Below, piece after piece: positions 1 through 8,897 of a DNA stretch of 64,000 nucleotides. Source of the DNA: an uncultured Ferrimonas sp. (lineage in GTDB: Bacteria; Pseudomonadota; Gammaproteobacteria; Enterobacterales; Shewanellaceae); assembly GCF_947489035.1 (NCBI RefSeq), contig NZ_CANLCI010000019.1:1-64000 (forward strand). Reading direction: 5' to 3'. A program made the translations under genes and the position numbers. The stretch's first letter is position 1; each line of letters starts with the position of its first letter. Under the pieces are notes generated by a model. It was not told the origin of the DNA. It worked only from the letters and a program-made list of their open reading frames with translations, and did not search any database.

Positions 1-107
1 CCGCTGTGCCCCGTCGACAGATGCGCATTATAGGGAGCGGTTTCGTTCTGACAAGCGCTAATTTGGGTTTTATTGACCGTCTGCTTAAAGACACAGCCAA
101 TACCTTA

Positions 108-128
108 TTTTCCACAGACTTACCCACA
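108..128 (+). promoter_or_regulatory. Pair of DnaA-box-like nonamers
   Basis: TTTTCCACA (108-116) and TTACCCACA (120-128) each differ by one base from the DnaA box TTATCCACA. They lie in the same orientation, 12 bases apart start to start, in the non-coding region upstream of udp. Binding by DnaA is an inference from the motif only. Nothing else at the left edge of the window is recognised. Confidence 0.3.
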
Positions 129-217
129 GAAAGCCTCAATTTAGTTCATTTTTTGTCCCCAGTTTGAACTGAATCGTGGTTTAAGGTCTTAACTGACTTC
201 TTCTATGTACCGCAACG

Positions 218-263
218 AATACCTATGTCTACACTAGCGATAGGATTATAGAGAATAGGTATT
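218..263 (+). promoter_or_regulatory. Leader inverted repeat before udp
   Basis: AATACCTAT (218-226) and ATAGGTATT (255-263) form a perfect 9-base inverted repeat whose right arm ends six bases before the udp start codon. The AGG at 257-259 is the only ribosome-binding-like purine stretch near the ATG, so an RNA hairpin here could mask it. A second ATAGG at 239-243 offers a competing partner for CCTAT. A role in control is inference. Confidence 0.35.
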
Positions 264-269
264 GTCATC

Positions 270-1031
270 ATGAGTGATGTATTCCACTTAGGCTTAACCA
301 AAGCCATGCTACAAGGTGCCACCGTTGCTATCGTTCCTGGAGATCCAGAGCGGGTTAAGCGGATCGCCAGCTTAATGGACGAGCCAGCCCCACTGGCCGC
401 GACTCGCGAGTTCACTAGCTACTTGGGTAAGATCGACGGTCAGGCCGTTGTAGTATGTTCTACTGGTATTGGTGGCCCTTCTACTTCTATTGCGGTTGAA
501 GAATTAGCACAGCTGGGGATCGATACCTTCTTGCGTATTGGTACCACCGGTGCAATTCAGTCTCACATCGAAGTGGGTTCGTTGATTGTTACCACCGGTT
601 CGGTTCGCCTTGATGGCGCCAGCTTCCACTTTGCGCCAGCAGAGTACCCGGCTGTAGCCAACTTCGATTGCACCAATGCGCTGGTGTCTGCTGCCCGCGC
701 CGTAGGCCAAGAGCCTAATATTGGTGTGACCGCCAGTTCTGATACCTTCTACCCAGGTCAGGAACGCTACGACACTATCTCTAAGCGTGTGATCAAGCGT
801 TTCCAAGGTTCGATGGAAGAGTGGCAAGCACTGGGTGTGCTGAACTACGAAATGGAATCCGCCACCTTGCTGACCATGTGTTCTGCACTGGGCTTGCGCG
901 CCGGTTGTGTTGCTGGGGTTATTGTTAACCGTACCCAGCAAGAGATCCCTTCGGAAGCCACCATGGCGCAAACCGAAAAAGACGCCATCGCCGTTGTGGT
1001 TGATGCTGCTCGTCGCATGTTGCAAGCCTAA
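270..1031 (+). CDS. udp: Uridine phosphorylase
   Basis: This 253-residue cytosolic protein is uridine phosphorylase, which splits uridine with phosphate to uracil and ribose-1-phosphate in pyrimidine salvage. It has the nucleoside phosphorylase family features: the N-terminal phosphate loop PGDPERV (about residues 24-30), the STGIGGPS segment (about 64-71), the RIGTTGAI segment (about 88-95) and the MESAT ribose-binding motif. Length matches the Escherichia coli enzyme (253). The gene is monocistronic: a strong terminator follows 22 bases after the stop and the next gene is convergent. The start has only a weak ribosome binding site, possibly held in a leader hairpin. In E. coli the gene is CRP/CytR controlled, but I see no clear GTGA-N6-TCAC site here. 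Confidence 0.97.
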   Translation: MSDVFHLGLTKAMLQGATVAIVPGDPERVKRIASLMDEPAPLAATREFTSYLGKIDGQAVVVCSTGIGGPSTSIAVEELAQLGIDTFLRIGTTGAIQSHIEVGSLIVTTGSVRLDGASFHFAPAEYPAVANFDCTNALVSAARAVGQEPNIGVTASSDTFYPGQERYDTISKRVIKRFQGSMEEWQALGVLNYEMESATLLTMCSALGLRAGCVAGVIVNRTQQEIPSEATMAQTEKDAIAVVVDAARRMLQA

Positions 1032-1052
1032 GCCGCTGAGCGCCATCGACCC

Positions 1053-1078
1053 AAAGGGCCCATTGCGGGCCCTTTTTT
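1053..1078 (+). terminator. Rho-independent terminator of udp
   Basis: AAAGGGCCC (1053-1061), loop ATTGC, GGGCCCTTT (1067-1075), then a run of T to 1078. Confidence 0.9.
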
Positions 1079-1100
1079 GTGCGCGGTTGTTCGTTCCGAC

Positions 1101-1379
1101 TTAGCTTAATAGCGATTGCTGCAGTGCCGACTGATGGGCCTTGGCCCAGTCACGATTGATGCTGCCCCAACTTGCCAATTGATAGTAGCCATCGTTATGG
1201 CGCACCCCATCCTCAATGAAGCTCACCTCTACGCCCATGCCGGCTAAGGCTTTAATCACATCCTGCACCGTGCGGCGTGGCCAATCTAAGCGCTTCATCA
1301 GCGACGGTACCGATGGTCGCTCTAACTCTTCAATGGCCAACATCAACAATACGCGGCGGCTAAAGGTGGGATTCAACAT
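1101..1379 (-). CDS. Small winged helix-turn-helix protein
   Basis: This 92-residue protein looks like a single winged-helix DNA-binding domain. Helix 1 covers about residues 7-19 (RRVLLMLAIEELE). The helix-turn-helix follows (SVPSLMKRLDWPRRTVQDVIKAL, about 23-45, read here in part). Then come the wing (VEVSFIEDGVRHNDGYYQL) and a short C-terminal helix. There is no effector or dimerisation domain, so it may be a small regulator or a nucleic-acid-binding partner. It is convergent with udp and transcribed away from the GGDEF-EAL gene. An AGAGA purine tract precedes the ATG. I recognise it as a conserved gammaproteobacterial protein type but cannot name its targets. Confidence 0.75.
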   Translation of the reverse strand: MLNPTFSRRVLLMLAIEELERPSVPSLMKRLDWPRRTVQDVIKALAGMGVEVSFIEDGVRHNDGYYQLASWGSINRDWAKAHQSALQQSLLS

Positions 1380-1675
1380 CCATTTCGTCTCTCTAGGTGA
1401 TTTCGCTTCACCTTACTTGGAGTTGCAACGGAACAAAAGCATCACAACCGATCACAGCCAATTCAGCTCGCAGCAACCCCCATATGCATCGGCATAAATA
1501 GTTAAATCTATTTCAAGTACAAGCAATTAGGTTGAATCGGTTGTTACTAAAAATGATAACTTTGCTGTGAATATGGGTGAATCGGTGTGTTTTTTATGCT
1601 GACAACAGCAACTTTGCCGACAAACAGTGGTGCAATAATACGCACCGTGGCACAATTCTCAGTCGATTTTAATCC

Positions 1676-4150
1676 ATGCCTATCGCTATTTTGTCAGTTA
1701 CCGATCCATCATCAACGGCACCCCAGTTTACGTCGCTTGCTGCGCTTCAACAGCAGATCGTCGAAATTGGAAACGAAGCCGATTCTCTCAATGGCTTTTG
1801 CTTAGCTTTGCAACAGCTGCTGGGACAGATCATGCCATCTGAAAACATGATGCTGTGTGATTTAAGTGGCTCTTGGCCACAGCTGATGTGGGTCCGCGAT
1901 AGTGTGGATAATGCCATTCCAACCCATTTGGAAAATGGCATTACGCACTACCTGCAGCGCCATGGGCGCTCGGTCGTGTTGCAGCAGATGGAACTGTCGA
2001 GCTTGATCAGCCGCGGGCAAATCAATCTGATTGGTAGCCTGCCCCACAGTTGGTTGGGCATTGTGTTACCGCAGAAGGGTAAGCCCTGTTATTGCATCAT
2101 TTTGCAGACCTATCGCGGCGTACGGTTTACCCACGCCCAGCGTAACTTCCTTGATCAACTGGCCGCCACCATCAGCCGCGCGCTGGCACGCTTGCAACTG
2201 CAGCAACAGCAAATTGCCGCTAACGTGGCCGCCCAAGCAGAGCGACAATCGCAGCAATCACTGGAAGTGATGTGCCAGATCACCGAGCTGTGCCAAAGTG
2301 AACTGTCGTTAGCCGAACTGTATCAGCGTTTCCACCAGCTGCTGGGCAAGCTGATGCCCGCAGAGCATTTCACCATTGCTTTGCGCCGTGAGGTGGATTC
2401 GATCGAGTTTGTGTTTGCAACCAACGCTCACCTTGAAGAGCTTGGGGTTCGCAAAAGTGGCAAAGGCTTAACCGAATACGCCATGAGCCACAGCCGCCCA
2501 ATCTTGTTAACTCAAGATGAAATCGAACAGCTGTTTAGCCGTGGTGATGCCCAGCAGCTTGGCGGTAAGGCCGCCTGTTGGTTGGGCGCACCGCTGAATT
2601 ACGCGGGCGAGGTGCTGGGCGCCTTGGTGTTGCAGGATTATCAGGTGGAACACGCCTACGGCAAGCCCGAGCTGCAGCTGATTGGCTATTTGGCCCACCA
2701 GATCGCCAACGTGATTGGCACCCGGCGCACCCAGCAGCAGCTGGCCAGCAATCAACAAATGCTGGAACGCGCGGTAAAGCAGCGTACCGCCGAGCTCGAA
2801 CATGAAATTAACGAGCGGCGGCGGATTGAAACCCAGCTGCGACACGACACCCTACATGACGATCTTACCGGGCTGCCTAATCGCGCCATGATCATGCAGC
2901 GGCTCAATCAGGTGTTGTCGGTTAAACAGCGAGACAACGACTTTACCTACGCGCTGATGTTCCTTGACCTCAATCGCTTTAAGGTGATTAACGATTCGCT
3001 TGGCCACCTTACCGGCGACAGCTTATTGCGTCAGGTTGCCCAACGGCTTAATAGCTGTTTGCGTGGCTTCGACACCGTTGCCCGCTTAGGCGGCGATGAG
3101 TTCGCCATCTTACTGGAGCATTTAAGCTGCGATAACGACGCCATTCAAACCGCCAATCGCATCAATGCCACCTTGGCGCGGCCGTTCTACATTGGCGATG
3201 AAGAGGTCTACAGTGGCGCCAGTATTGGCATCACCTTTGGCTCGCAAGAGTATCATGAACCCGCAGAGCTGCTGCGCGACGCCGATGTGGCGATGTACCG
3301 CGCCAAACAAACTCACAGCAAGCTGCCGGTGGTGTTTGACGCCAGCATGCGGGCCGAAGCTCAGCACCGTATGAAGCTGGAAAATGAACTGCAGCGAGCC
3401 TTGGAATTTGAGCAGTTTGAGGTGTACTACCAACCGGTGTGGATCCTCGCCAGCGAACAGTTGTGTGGCTTTGAGGCGTTGGTACGTTGGCGTCATCCAG
3501 AGCGTGGGATCCTGCTGCCTGGGGAGTTCTTGCCGCTGATGGAGGAGACCCGCCAGATCCTAGAACTGGATCGCTGGGTGCTGAACCACGCCTGCAACCA
3601 ATTTGTGCAGTGGCAAGCCAAGTATCCACGGCTAGAACGGGTTGGCATCAGCGTCAACTTAAGTGCCGAATGGTTCAGCCGCAGTGACAGTCTGGATGTG
3701 ATTATGCACGCCTTAAACCACAGCGGTCTGAATGCCAATCAGCTGCTGCTGGAGATCACCGAGCGCAGCTTGCAGCACCACCCTGAAAACGCCGCACAAA
3801 TCTTAAGGCAGCTGCGCCATATTGGGGTGCGTTCGATGATGGATGACTTTGGCACTGGCTACGCCTCGCTCAGTTATCTGCATCAGCTGCCGCTGGATGT
3901 GGTTAAGATCGATTCCAGCTTCATCGGCCACATGGATGGCAACAACCGCTCTTCGGCCGTAGTGCGCGCCATCTTTACGTTATGCCAAGAACTGGGGATC
4001 AACGTTAACGCCGAAGGGATCGACAAACCGCAGCAGATTGAACAGCTGCGTGCACTGGGCTGCCAGTACGGTCAGGGCTATCATCTAGGCCACCCAATGC
4101 CAGCGGCACAAGTGAGCCACTTCCTAGCCGGAAAGGCGATCACAAACTAG
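1676..4150 (+). CDS. GAF-GAF-GGDEF-EAL cyclic-di-GMP protein
   Basis: This 824-residue soluble protein should make and/or break cyclic di-GMP. Two GAF-like sensor domains lie at about 30-175 and 195-350, followed by a predicted coiled coil (about 350-390) and a diguanylate cyclase domain with GGDEF at 472-476. An RGFD inhibitory site (RxxD) sits exactly five residues before GGDEF. The phosphodiesterase domain has EAL at 600-602. It keeps the other catalytic signatures (NLS, EITE, DDFGTG, KID and AEG), so both halves look competent. There are no membrane segments, so the signal is probably cytosolic. The start ATG lacks a strong ribosome binding site, and the 296 bases upstream hold no gene. 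The small gene at 4198 follows closely and may be co-transcribed. Confidence 0.93.
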   Translation: MPIAILSVTDPSSTAPQFTSLAALQQQIVEIGNEADSLNGFCLALQQLLGQIMPSENMMLCDLSGSWPQLMWVRDSVDNAIPTHLENGITHYLQRHGRSVVLQQMELSSLISRGQINLIGSLPHSWLGIVLPQKGKPCYCIILQTYRGVRFTHAQRNFLDQLAATISRALARLQLQQQQIAANVAAQAERQSQQSLEVMCQITELCQSELSLAELYQRFHQLLGKLMPAEHFTIALRREVDSIEFVFATNAHLEELGVRKSGKGLTEYAMSHSRPILLTQDEIEQLFSRGDAQQLGGKAACWLGAPLNYAGEVLGALVLQDYQVEHAYGKPELQLIGYLAHQIANVIGTRRTQQQLASNQQMLERAVKQRTAELEHEINERRRIETQLRHDTLHDDLTGLPNRAMIMQRLNQVLSVKQRDNDFTYALMFLDLNRFKVINDSLGHLTGDSLLRQVAQRLNSCLRGFDTVARLGGDEFAILLEHLSCDNDAIQTANRINATLARPFYIGDEEVYSGASIGITFGSQEYHEPAELLRDADVAMYRAKQTHSKLPVVFDASMRAEAQHRMKLENELQRALEFEQFEVYYQPVWILASEQLCGFEALVRWRHPERGILLPGEFLPLMEETRQILELDRWVLNHACNQFVQWQAKYPRLERVGISVNLSAEWFSRSDSLDVIMHALNHSGLNANQLLLEITERSLQHHPENAAQILRQLRHIGVRSMMDDFGTGYASLSYLHQLPLDVVKIDSSFIGHMDGNNRSSAVVRAIFTLCQELGINVNAEGIDKPQQIEQLRALGCQYGQGYHLGHPMPAAQVSHFLAGKAITN

Positions 4151-4197
4151 CAACCCCGCGTTAACATGCAGCAACGAATTAATGAACAGTTGTTGTT

Positions 4198-4752
4198 GTG
4201 AAACGTCACCTCAGTTTGGTTGCTGCCCCCATCATATTGATCCTCGCCAGTGTGTGGCTGCCGTTACCGTTGCAGCCGCAATTAGCGCCGTATCTGAATG
4301 CCAGCCAGCTGCCTTCGGTGCCGTCGCACCATCCCGCTGCAAGCACCGCCATTCCCCAACCGCTTCAGGCCGCCTGGCAGCAACAGCGGCAGTCCTTTAT
4401 TGTCTGGCAAGAGACCGTTTGGCAGGTGGATCACAACGGCGAGCAACTGCTGGGGTTTACCGCGGTGAACTCCTGGGGACAAACACCGAGCATCGAACAG
4501 CAATACCAATCGCGGAGGCTGCGGTTTGAGCACAGCAAACTGTGGGGCCAGTGGAGCCAAGATTGGATGTCGGCGCTGGAAGCGGGCAATTGGCAGTGTC
4601 GCCAACGCCGTTGCATTACCGAACAAGAATTTCCGCACCCGCAAGCGCAGCAACAAGCCATCGCCTTACTCAAAGCAAGGCTGCCCTACTACATGCGCTT
4701 AGAGCACCTGGATGGCGACAGCCACAGCATGCTGATTGTGACCCGCGACTAA
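4198..4752 (+). CDS. Small protein with N-terminal signal or anchor, unknown function
   Basis: This 184-residue protein has a hydrophobic N-terminus (about residues 5-25) after a KRH charge cluster, consistent with a signal peptide or membrane anchor. A glutamine-rich linker and a periplasmic-type domain with three tryptophan-rich strands and two cysteines (WQCRQRRC) follow. I recognise no family. Translation is assigned from a GTG, because no in-frame ATG with a ribosome binding site is present; the exact start is uncertain. It follows the GGDEF-EAL gene by 47 bases in the same direction and is closed by a bidirectional terminator, so the two may form an operon. Codon use resembles its neighbours. 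Confidence 0.65.
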   Translation: MKRHLSLVAAPIILILASVWLPLPLQPQLAPYLNASQLPSVPSHHPAASTAIPQPLQAAWQQQRQSFIVWQETVWQVDHNGEQLLGFTAVNSWGQTPSIEQQYQSRRLRFEHSKLWGQWSQDWMSALEAGNWQCRQRRCITEQEFPHPQAQQQAIALLKARLPYYMRLEHLDGDSHSMLIVTRD

Positions 4753-4777
4753 CCCACACGCTGAATTGCAGACAGAA

Positions 4778-4803
4778 AAAAACCAGCCCGAAGGCTGGTT
4801 TTT
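4778..4803. terminator. Bidirectional terminator between convergent genes
   Basis: AACCAGCC (4781-4788), loop CGAA, GGCTGGTT (4793-4800), flanked by A-run and T-run, serving both the 4198 gene and sdaA. Confidence 0.9.
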
Positions 4804-4878
4804 ACTTACTGACATTTGACGCAAATTCCACCCCGCCGCAACTGCCACGGGGGAGAAACAGGTTGTCCAGGGTTGGAC

Positions 4879-6243
4879 TTAGCAGACGTTCAGTACCTTA
4901 ATCGCCAAACCACCTTGGGAGGTTTCGCGGTACTTAGGGTGCATGTCTTTGCCGGTTTCGTACATGGTCGCGATAACTTTATCCAGTGAGACACAAGGCT
5001 CACTGTTACGACGCATGGCCATGCGAGTGGCGTTAACGGCTTTCACCGCCGCGATGGCGTTACGCTCAATACACGGTACTTGCACCTGGCCTGCAACTGG
5101 ATCACAGGTTAAGCCTAAGTGGTGTTCCATGCCGATTTCAGCAGCAATACACACCTGAGATGGTGACGCCCCCATCAGCTCTGCCAAACCAGCAGCCGCC
5201 ATGGAACACGCTACGCCTACTTCACCCTGACAACCCACTTCGGCGCCAGAGATAGAAGCGTTCATTTTGTACAACGTACCCACCGCACCCGCAGCCAAGT
5301 AGAACTTGGTGTACTGCTTAACGCCCACTTTCTCGATGAACTTATCGTAGTAAGCCAGTACCGCAGGAATGATGCCTGCTGCGCCGTTGGTTGGGGCAGT
5401 TACCACACGGCCACCGGCCGCGTTTTCTTCTGATGCCGCTAAGGCAAACATGTTAACCCAATCGATGATCGCCATTGGATCGTTCGACAGGGACTCGTTT
5501 GCAACCAATTGGCGATGCAGAGCGGCAGCACGACGAGGTACGCGCAGCGGGCCAGCCAACAGGCCTTCAGTGGCACAACCGCGGTCGATACACTCGCGCA
5601 TGACATTCCACACCTGACCGAAACCTTCGTAGATGTCGGACTCGCTGTGGTATGCCTTTTCGTTTTCCAGTACCAGCGCGCTAACGCTCATGCCCGTTTC
5701 ACGACACAGTTCCAGCATCGAATCGGCATCAGTAAAGGCGTAAGGCAGTGGTTTTAAGTTTGAATCTGGCTTACCGAAGTTCTCTTCATCAACAACGAAA
5801 CCGCCGCCAATCGAGTAGTAAGTCTTGGAGTACAGGGTTTCCTCGCCTTGGTAAGCGTGGATCGCCATGCCATTTTCGTGCAGCGGTAAGGTTTCTTCGT
5901 GGAAAGTCACCGCGTCACTAGGGAAATCAACCGTGTGGCAGTGCATGCCCACGGGCAGACGTTGGGTCTGCTCAACTCGATCAATGAAACCCGGGATCGC
6001 GTCGATATCGACGTTTTCTGGGCTGTTGCCACCCAGGCCCATGATGATAGCGATATCAGTATGGTGGCCTTTACCGGTCAACGACAGTGAGCCATAGATG
6101 TCGACGCTAATGCGAGTCACATTGCGCAGCTTATCCATGGCACGCATATCATCGATGAATTGCTTAGCAGCCTTCATTGGTCCAACAGTGTGAGAGCTCG
6201 AAGGGCCAACACCAATTTTGAAGATATCAAATACGCTATACAT
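4879..6243 (-). CDS. sdaA: L-serine dehydratase (L-serine ammonia-lyase)
   Basis: This is a single-chain iron-sulfur L-serine dehydratase, converting L-serine to pyruvate and ammonia in the cytosol. The N-terminal domain carries the signature [13 protein letters not shown]. The C-terminal domain holds the conserved cysteines of the [4Fe-4S] cluster in [14 protein letters not shown] and [13 protein letters not shown] place the start at 6243, not the ATG two codons upstream: GAGG is 8 bases from this ATG but only 2 from the other, and MYSVFDIF aligns with the E. coli start. The resulting 454 residues equal the E. coli length. It lies downstream of the serine transporter sdaC with a hairpin and T-run between them, so read-through from the sdaC promoter would set its level. 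Confidence 0.96.
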   Translation of the reverse strand: MYSVFDIFKIGVGPSSSHTVGPMKAAKQFIDDMRAMDKLRNVTRISVDIYGSLSLTGKGHHTDIAIIMGLGGNSPENVDIDAIPGFIDRVEQTQRLPVGMHCHTVDFPSDAVTFHEETLPLHENGMAIHAYQGEETLYSKTYYSIGGGFVVDEENFGKPDSNLKPLPYAFTDADSMLELCRETGMSVSALVLENEKAYHSESDIYEGFGQVWNVMRECIDRGCATEGLLAGPLRVPRRAAALHRQLVANESLSNDPMAIIDWVNMFALAASEENAAGGRVVTAPTNGAAGIIPAVLAYYDKFIEKVGVKQYTKFYLAAGAVGTLYKMNASISGAEVGCQGEVGVACSMAAAGLAELMGASPSQVCIAAEIGMEHHLGLTCDPVAGQVQVPCIERNAIAAVKAVNATRMAMRRNSEPCVSLDKVIATMYETGKDMHPKYRETSQGGLAIKVLNVC

Positions 6244-6267
6244 CAGCATAACCTCGGGAAGTAGGAA

Positions 6268-6299
6268 GAAAAAAAGCCGGTCTTTACAGTCCGGCTTTT
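6268..6299 (-). terminator. Intra-operon terminator or attenuator between sdaC and sdaA
   Basis: On the minus strand AAAAGCCGG (6299-6291), a 10-base loop and CCGGCTTTT (6280-6272) are followed by more T. It lies after sdaC and before sdaA, so sdaA either has its own promoter or depends on partial read-through. Confidence 0.8.
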
Positions 6300-6315
6300 C
6301 TGGATAAAGAGTGGT

Positions 6316-7584
6316 TTAGAACAGGCCTTTCACGATTGCAGAGATAGCAATCACACCCATTACTGCAACGAAGATGTTGGACAGCTTGCCGTCGTACTTC
6401 TTCATGCTTGGTACTTTCTTGATGGCAATCATTGGCATCAGGAACAGGATGGCAGCGATGAACGGTGCACCCAGAGACTCAATCATGCCCAGTACGGATG
6501 GGTTGATGATGGCCACGCCCCATACGGTGAAGAAGAAGAAAGCAACCAGCGCTTTGTCGAAAGACTTCGCGCCCATGGACTCAACAATCTGTGGTGCACC
6601 CTTACGGATCATGCCAGCCAGACCTTCTTTGGCACCCAAGTAGTGACCGAAGAAAGAGGAGAAGATAGCCAGGAATGCAACCAGTGGGCCCATCAGGGAG
6701 ATTACTGGAGAATCAAATTCGTTCGCCAAGTAGCTCAGTACTGGCAGGTTCTGTGCTTTCGCTTCAGCCAGCTGGGCTGGAGACAGAGACAGTACTACAG
6801 AGAATACGAAGAACATTACGAAGCCCAGCAACATGCCAGAAGCGCGCTTCAGGATCATGTCAGACTTAGCAACCGCATCATCACCGTAAGAATCACGCTG
6901 AGCCTGCGCCATAGAAGATACGGCAGGGCTGTGGTTGAAAGAGAAAATCAGCATTGGGATGGTCAGGTAAACCACCATCATCAAGTCGCCGAATTCAGGC
7001 ATCTTGTCGAAAGACATCGCTGCCATTGACCATTCTGGGATCAAGTAGATAGACATGCCCAACAGGATAGCAACCAGTGGGTATACCAGCAGTTCAGTGG
7101 CTTTCAGCATCAGCTTCTGGCCCATGATCATTACTGACATCATCGCCGCAACCAACAGACCAGACAGGATCCAACGTGGCATAGAAGCCATTTCCAGCTG
7201 GTTAACCATGAACGAATCAATGGTGTTGGTGATGGCGTTACCGTAAATCAGAACGATTGGGTAAATCGCAAAGAAGTACAGGAAAGAGATAATCACGCCG
7301 GCGCTTTTGCCGAAGTGTTCAACAACTACATCTGCGATGTCGGCTTTAGGGTCGCTTGAAGACAGAACAAAGCGAGCCAATGCACGGTGTGACAGGTAAG
7401 TCATAGGACCAACCAGCATCGCGATAACGATCAGCGGCCAGAAGCCTTCCAGACCTGCACGGATAGGCAGGAACAGTACACCAGCACCTACAGCGGTGCC
7501 GAACATGGACAGAGACCAAGTTAGGTCTTGTTTGGTAAAGCCAACTGACTTTTTGTCAGTTGCGGTCGCAGTGTTGTTCTGCAT
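6316..7584 (-). CDS. sdaC: Serine transporter
   Basis: This 422-residue inner-membrane protein belongs to the hydroxy/aromatic amino acid permease family. It imports serine, most likely by proton symport. About eleven hydrophobic segments are visible, beginning after [20 protein letters not shown], the conserved first helix of SdaC-like proteins. The start is set at the ATG at 7584 (MQNNTATA), eight bases after AAGG; an in-frame GTG at 7593 overlaps the ribosome binding site and is less likely. It is followed by sdaA, so uptake and deamination of serine are paired. Three CRP-type sites and a well-placed -10 element lie upstream, matching the CRP dependence known for E. coli sdaC. Confidence 0.95.
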   Translation of the reverse strand: MQNNTATATDKKSVGFTKQDLTWSLSMFGTAVGAGVLFLPIRAGLEGFWPLIVIAMLVGPMTYLSHRALARFVLSSSDPKADIADVVVEHFGKSAGVIISFLYFFAIYPIVLIYGNAITNTIDSFMVNQLEMASMPRWILSGLLVAAMMSVMIMGQKLMLKATELLVYPLVAILLGMSIYLIPEWSMAAMSFDKMPEFGDLMMVVYLTIPMLIFSFNHSPAVSSMAQAQRDSYGDDAVAKSDMILKRASGMLLGFVMFFVFSVVLSLSPAQLAEAKAQNLPVLSYLANEFDSPVISLMGPLVAFLAIFSSFFGHYLGAKEGLAGMIRKGAPQIVESMGAKSFDKALVAFFFFTVWGVAIINPSVLGMIESLGAPFIAAILFLMPMIAIKKVPSMKKYDGKLSNIFVAVMGVIAISAIVKGLF

Positions 7585-7613
7585 GATTATCACCTTTGAG
7601 TGTTCGAGTTAGC

Positions 7614-7665
7614 GGGGCACAGAATAGGGTTTTTGAGGAATTAAAAAGTGATCCGAATCACTTTT
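7614..7665 (-). promoter_or_regulatory. CRP-type class II promoter of sdaC
   Basis: AAAAGTGAT-CCGA-ATCACTTTT (7644-7665) is a perfect 9-base inverted repeat containing GTGA-N6-TCAC. On the minus strand TATTCT (7626-7621) can serve as the -10, giving a start near 7614 and putting the CRP centre (7654.5) about 41 bases upstream. That is the class II activator position. FNR, which reads a related TTGAT-N4-ATCAA site, cannot be fully excluded. Confidence 0.75.
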
Positions 7666-7674
7666 GAAAAGATC

Positions 7675-7696
7675 TCGCGTGAAGCTCGTCACACTC
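7675..7696. promoter_or_regulatory. Second CRP-type site upstream of sdaC
   Basis: CGTGA-AGCTCG-TCACA (GTGA 7679-7682, TCAC 7689-7692) is centred at 7685.5, exactly 31 bases (about three helical turns) upstream of the first site. Confidence 0.6.
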
Positions 7697-7795
7697 CGTA
7701 ATAATGAATTGCAGAAATTACCACTTGGTAAGACCAATTAACCAATTTTAAATGTGGTGCCCCATCGTGGTCGCTTATGCAGCGCCAACTACCCC

Positions 7796-7817
7796 TCTAG
7801 TGATACAAATCACGTTT
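7796..7817. promoter_or_regulatory. Third CRP/FNR-type site upstream of sdaC
   Basis: AGTGATACAAATCACG (GTGA 7800-7803, TCAC 7810-7813) is centred at 7806.5. The 427-base gap between sdaC and the TauE/SafE gene holds these three sites and one terminator. The small ORFs on both strands there have no ribosome binding site or recognisable product. Confidence 0.5.
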
Positions 7818-7973
7818 ATTCCACCCAAATAGGTCTTGATCGCCCTCAATTTAGCAGTAACATTTCGCCTCTGTTTTTTACCAATTTGGCAACATTGGCT
7901 TGGTTCGGCACAAAGATGCACAGATTTGGGGCAAAATTCACAGGTGACAGAGTTGTGATTATTTGGTAGCAAC

Positions 7974-8000
7974 AAAAAAAGCCGCCATAACGGCGGCTTT
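7974..8000 (-). terminator. Terminator of the TauE/SafE permease gene
   Basis: Minus strand AAAGCCGCC, loop GTTATG, GGCGGCTTT followed by a T-run. Confidence 0.85.
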
Positions 8001-8020
8001 ACAAGTTATTTACAGCGGCG

Positions 8021-8809
8021 TTAACTCAGCAGCAGCTTCACGCCCATAAACACTAAGAACAGCGCGAAACTGCGTTGCAGCCACAGCTGCGATAGCTTGG
8101 CCCCCAACGCCGCCCCCACCCGCACAAATTGCGAACTGGCGATCGCAATGCCAGCAAAAGCCGGCAGGTAGACGTAACCCAATGTCCACTCTGGCAACGC
8201 ACTGCTGCCCCAGCCGTTCACCACGAAGCTGGTGACCCCAGCCACCGCAATCGGCAGCGTTAACGTGGCGGAGGTGCCAACCGCTCGGTTCATCGCTAAC
8301 GAACAGTAGCGAAAAAACGGCACGCTCAAACTGGCGCCGCCGATCCCCACCATCGCCGACAAAGTACCGATCACGCCGCCAGCGGCAAATAAACCACCGC
8401 TGCCCGGCAACTGACGGCCCGCATCCGGTTTTAGCCCCAGCAGCATTTGTGCCGCAATCAGCAACATAAAGATCCCAAGTAGCGTGGCCAAACTGTCTGC
8501 CGGCACACGATCGGCAATCACCCCGCCTAAGTACGCCCCCAGGATCACCCCAGGCGTAAACCGCTTCACTACATCCCAATCCACGTTGCCCCGTTTATTG
8601 TGATTGGCGATGGCCGTCGCCGCAGTGATCACAATCGTTGCCAACGAGGTGGCGATGGCCATGTGGATGTATATCTCTTGGCTTAGCCCCATCACACTAA
8701 AGGTGGTGATCAGCACCGGCACAATCACCAAGCCGCCACCAATGCCAAACAGTCCCGACAACGTGCCCGCCAGCGCGCCCAAAACAAGATAAATCAGCAA
8801 ATCCAACAT
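8021..8809 (-). CDS. TauE/SafE family membrane permease
   Basis: This 262-residue polytopic inner-membrane protein has the internal duplication of the TauE/SafE (DUF81) family. The motif GTLSGLFGIGGGLVIVP at about 16-32 recurs as GTLSAMVGIGGASLSVP in the second half, and seven to eight hydrophobic helices are visible. Family members are thought to move sulfite, sulfoacetate or other small organosulfur anions, but no substrate can be read here. The start is taken at the ATG at 8809; a GTG precedes it directly. No sulfur-metabolism gene adjoins it. It is transcribed divergently from yjjX. Confidence 0.9.
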   Translation of the reverse strand: MLDLLIYLVLGALAGTLSGLFGIGGGLVIVPVLITTFSVMGLSQEIYIHMAIATSLATIVITAATAIANHNKRGNVDWDVVKRFTPGVILGAYLGGVIADRVPADSLATLLGIFMLLIAAQMLLGLKPDAGRQLPGSGGLFAAGGVIGTLSAMVGIGGASLSVPFFRYCSLAMNRAVGTSATLTLPIAVAGVTSFVVNGWGSSALPEWTLGYVYLPAFAGIAIASSQFVRVGAALGAKLSQLWLQRSFALFLVFMGVKLLLS

Positions 8810-8897
8810 CACACCGCACCAATTGCTTTAAAATCAACCACATTCTCGCAGCCCATCTGGCAAAATAACAGGTAAATATTGCGAAGGAAGCACACCT

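Noticed and set aside
7754..7975. Small open frames on both strands upstream of sdaC
   Set aside because: They overlap each other and a CRP-type site, have no ribosome binding site and no recognisable product.
8010..8579. 189-codon frame overlapping the TauE/SafE gene on the same strand
   Set aside because: It is an out-of-frame shadow; the overlapping frame has clear TauE/SafE motifs and membrane helices.
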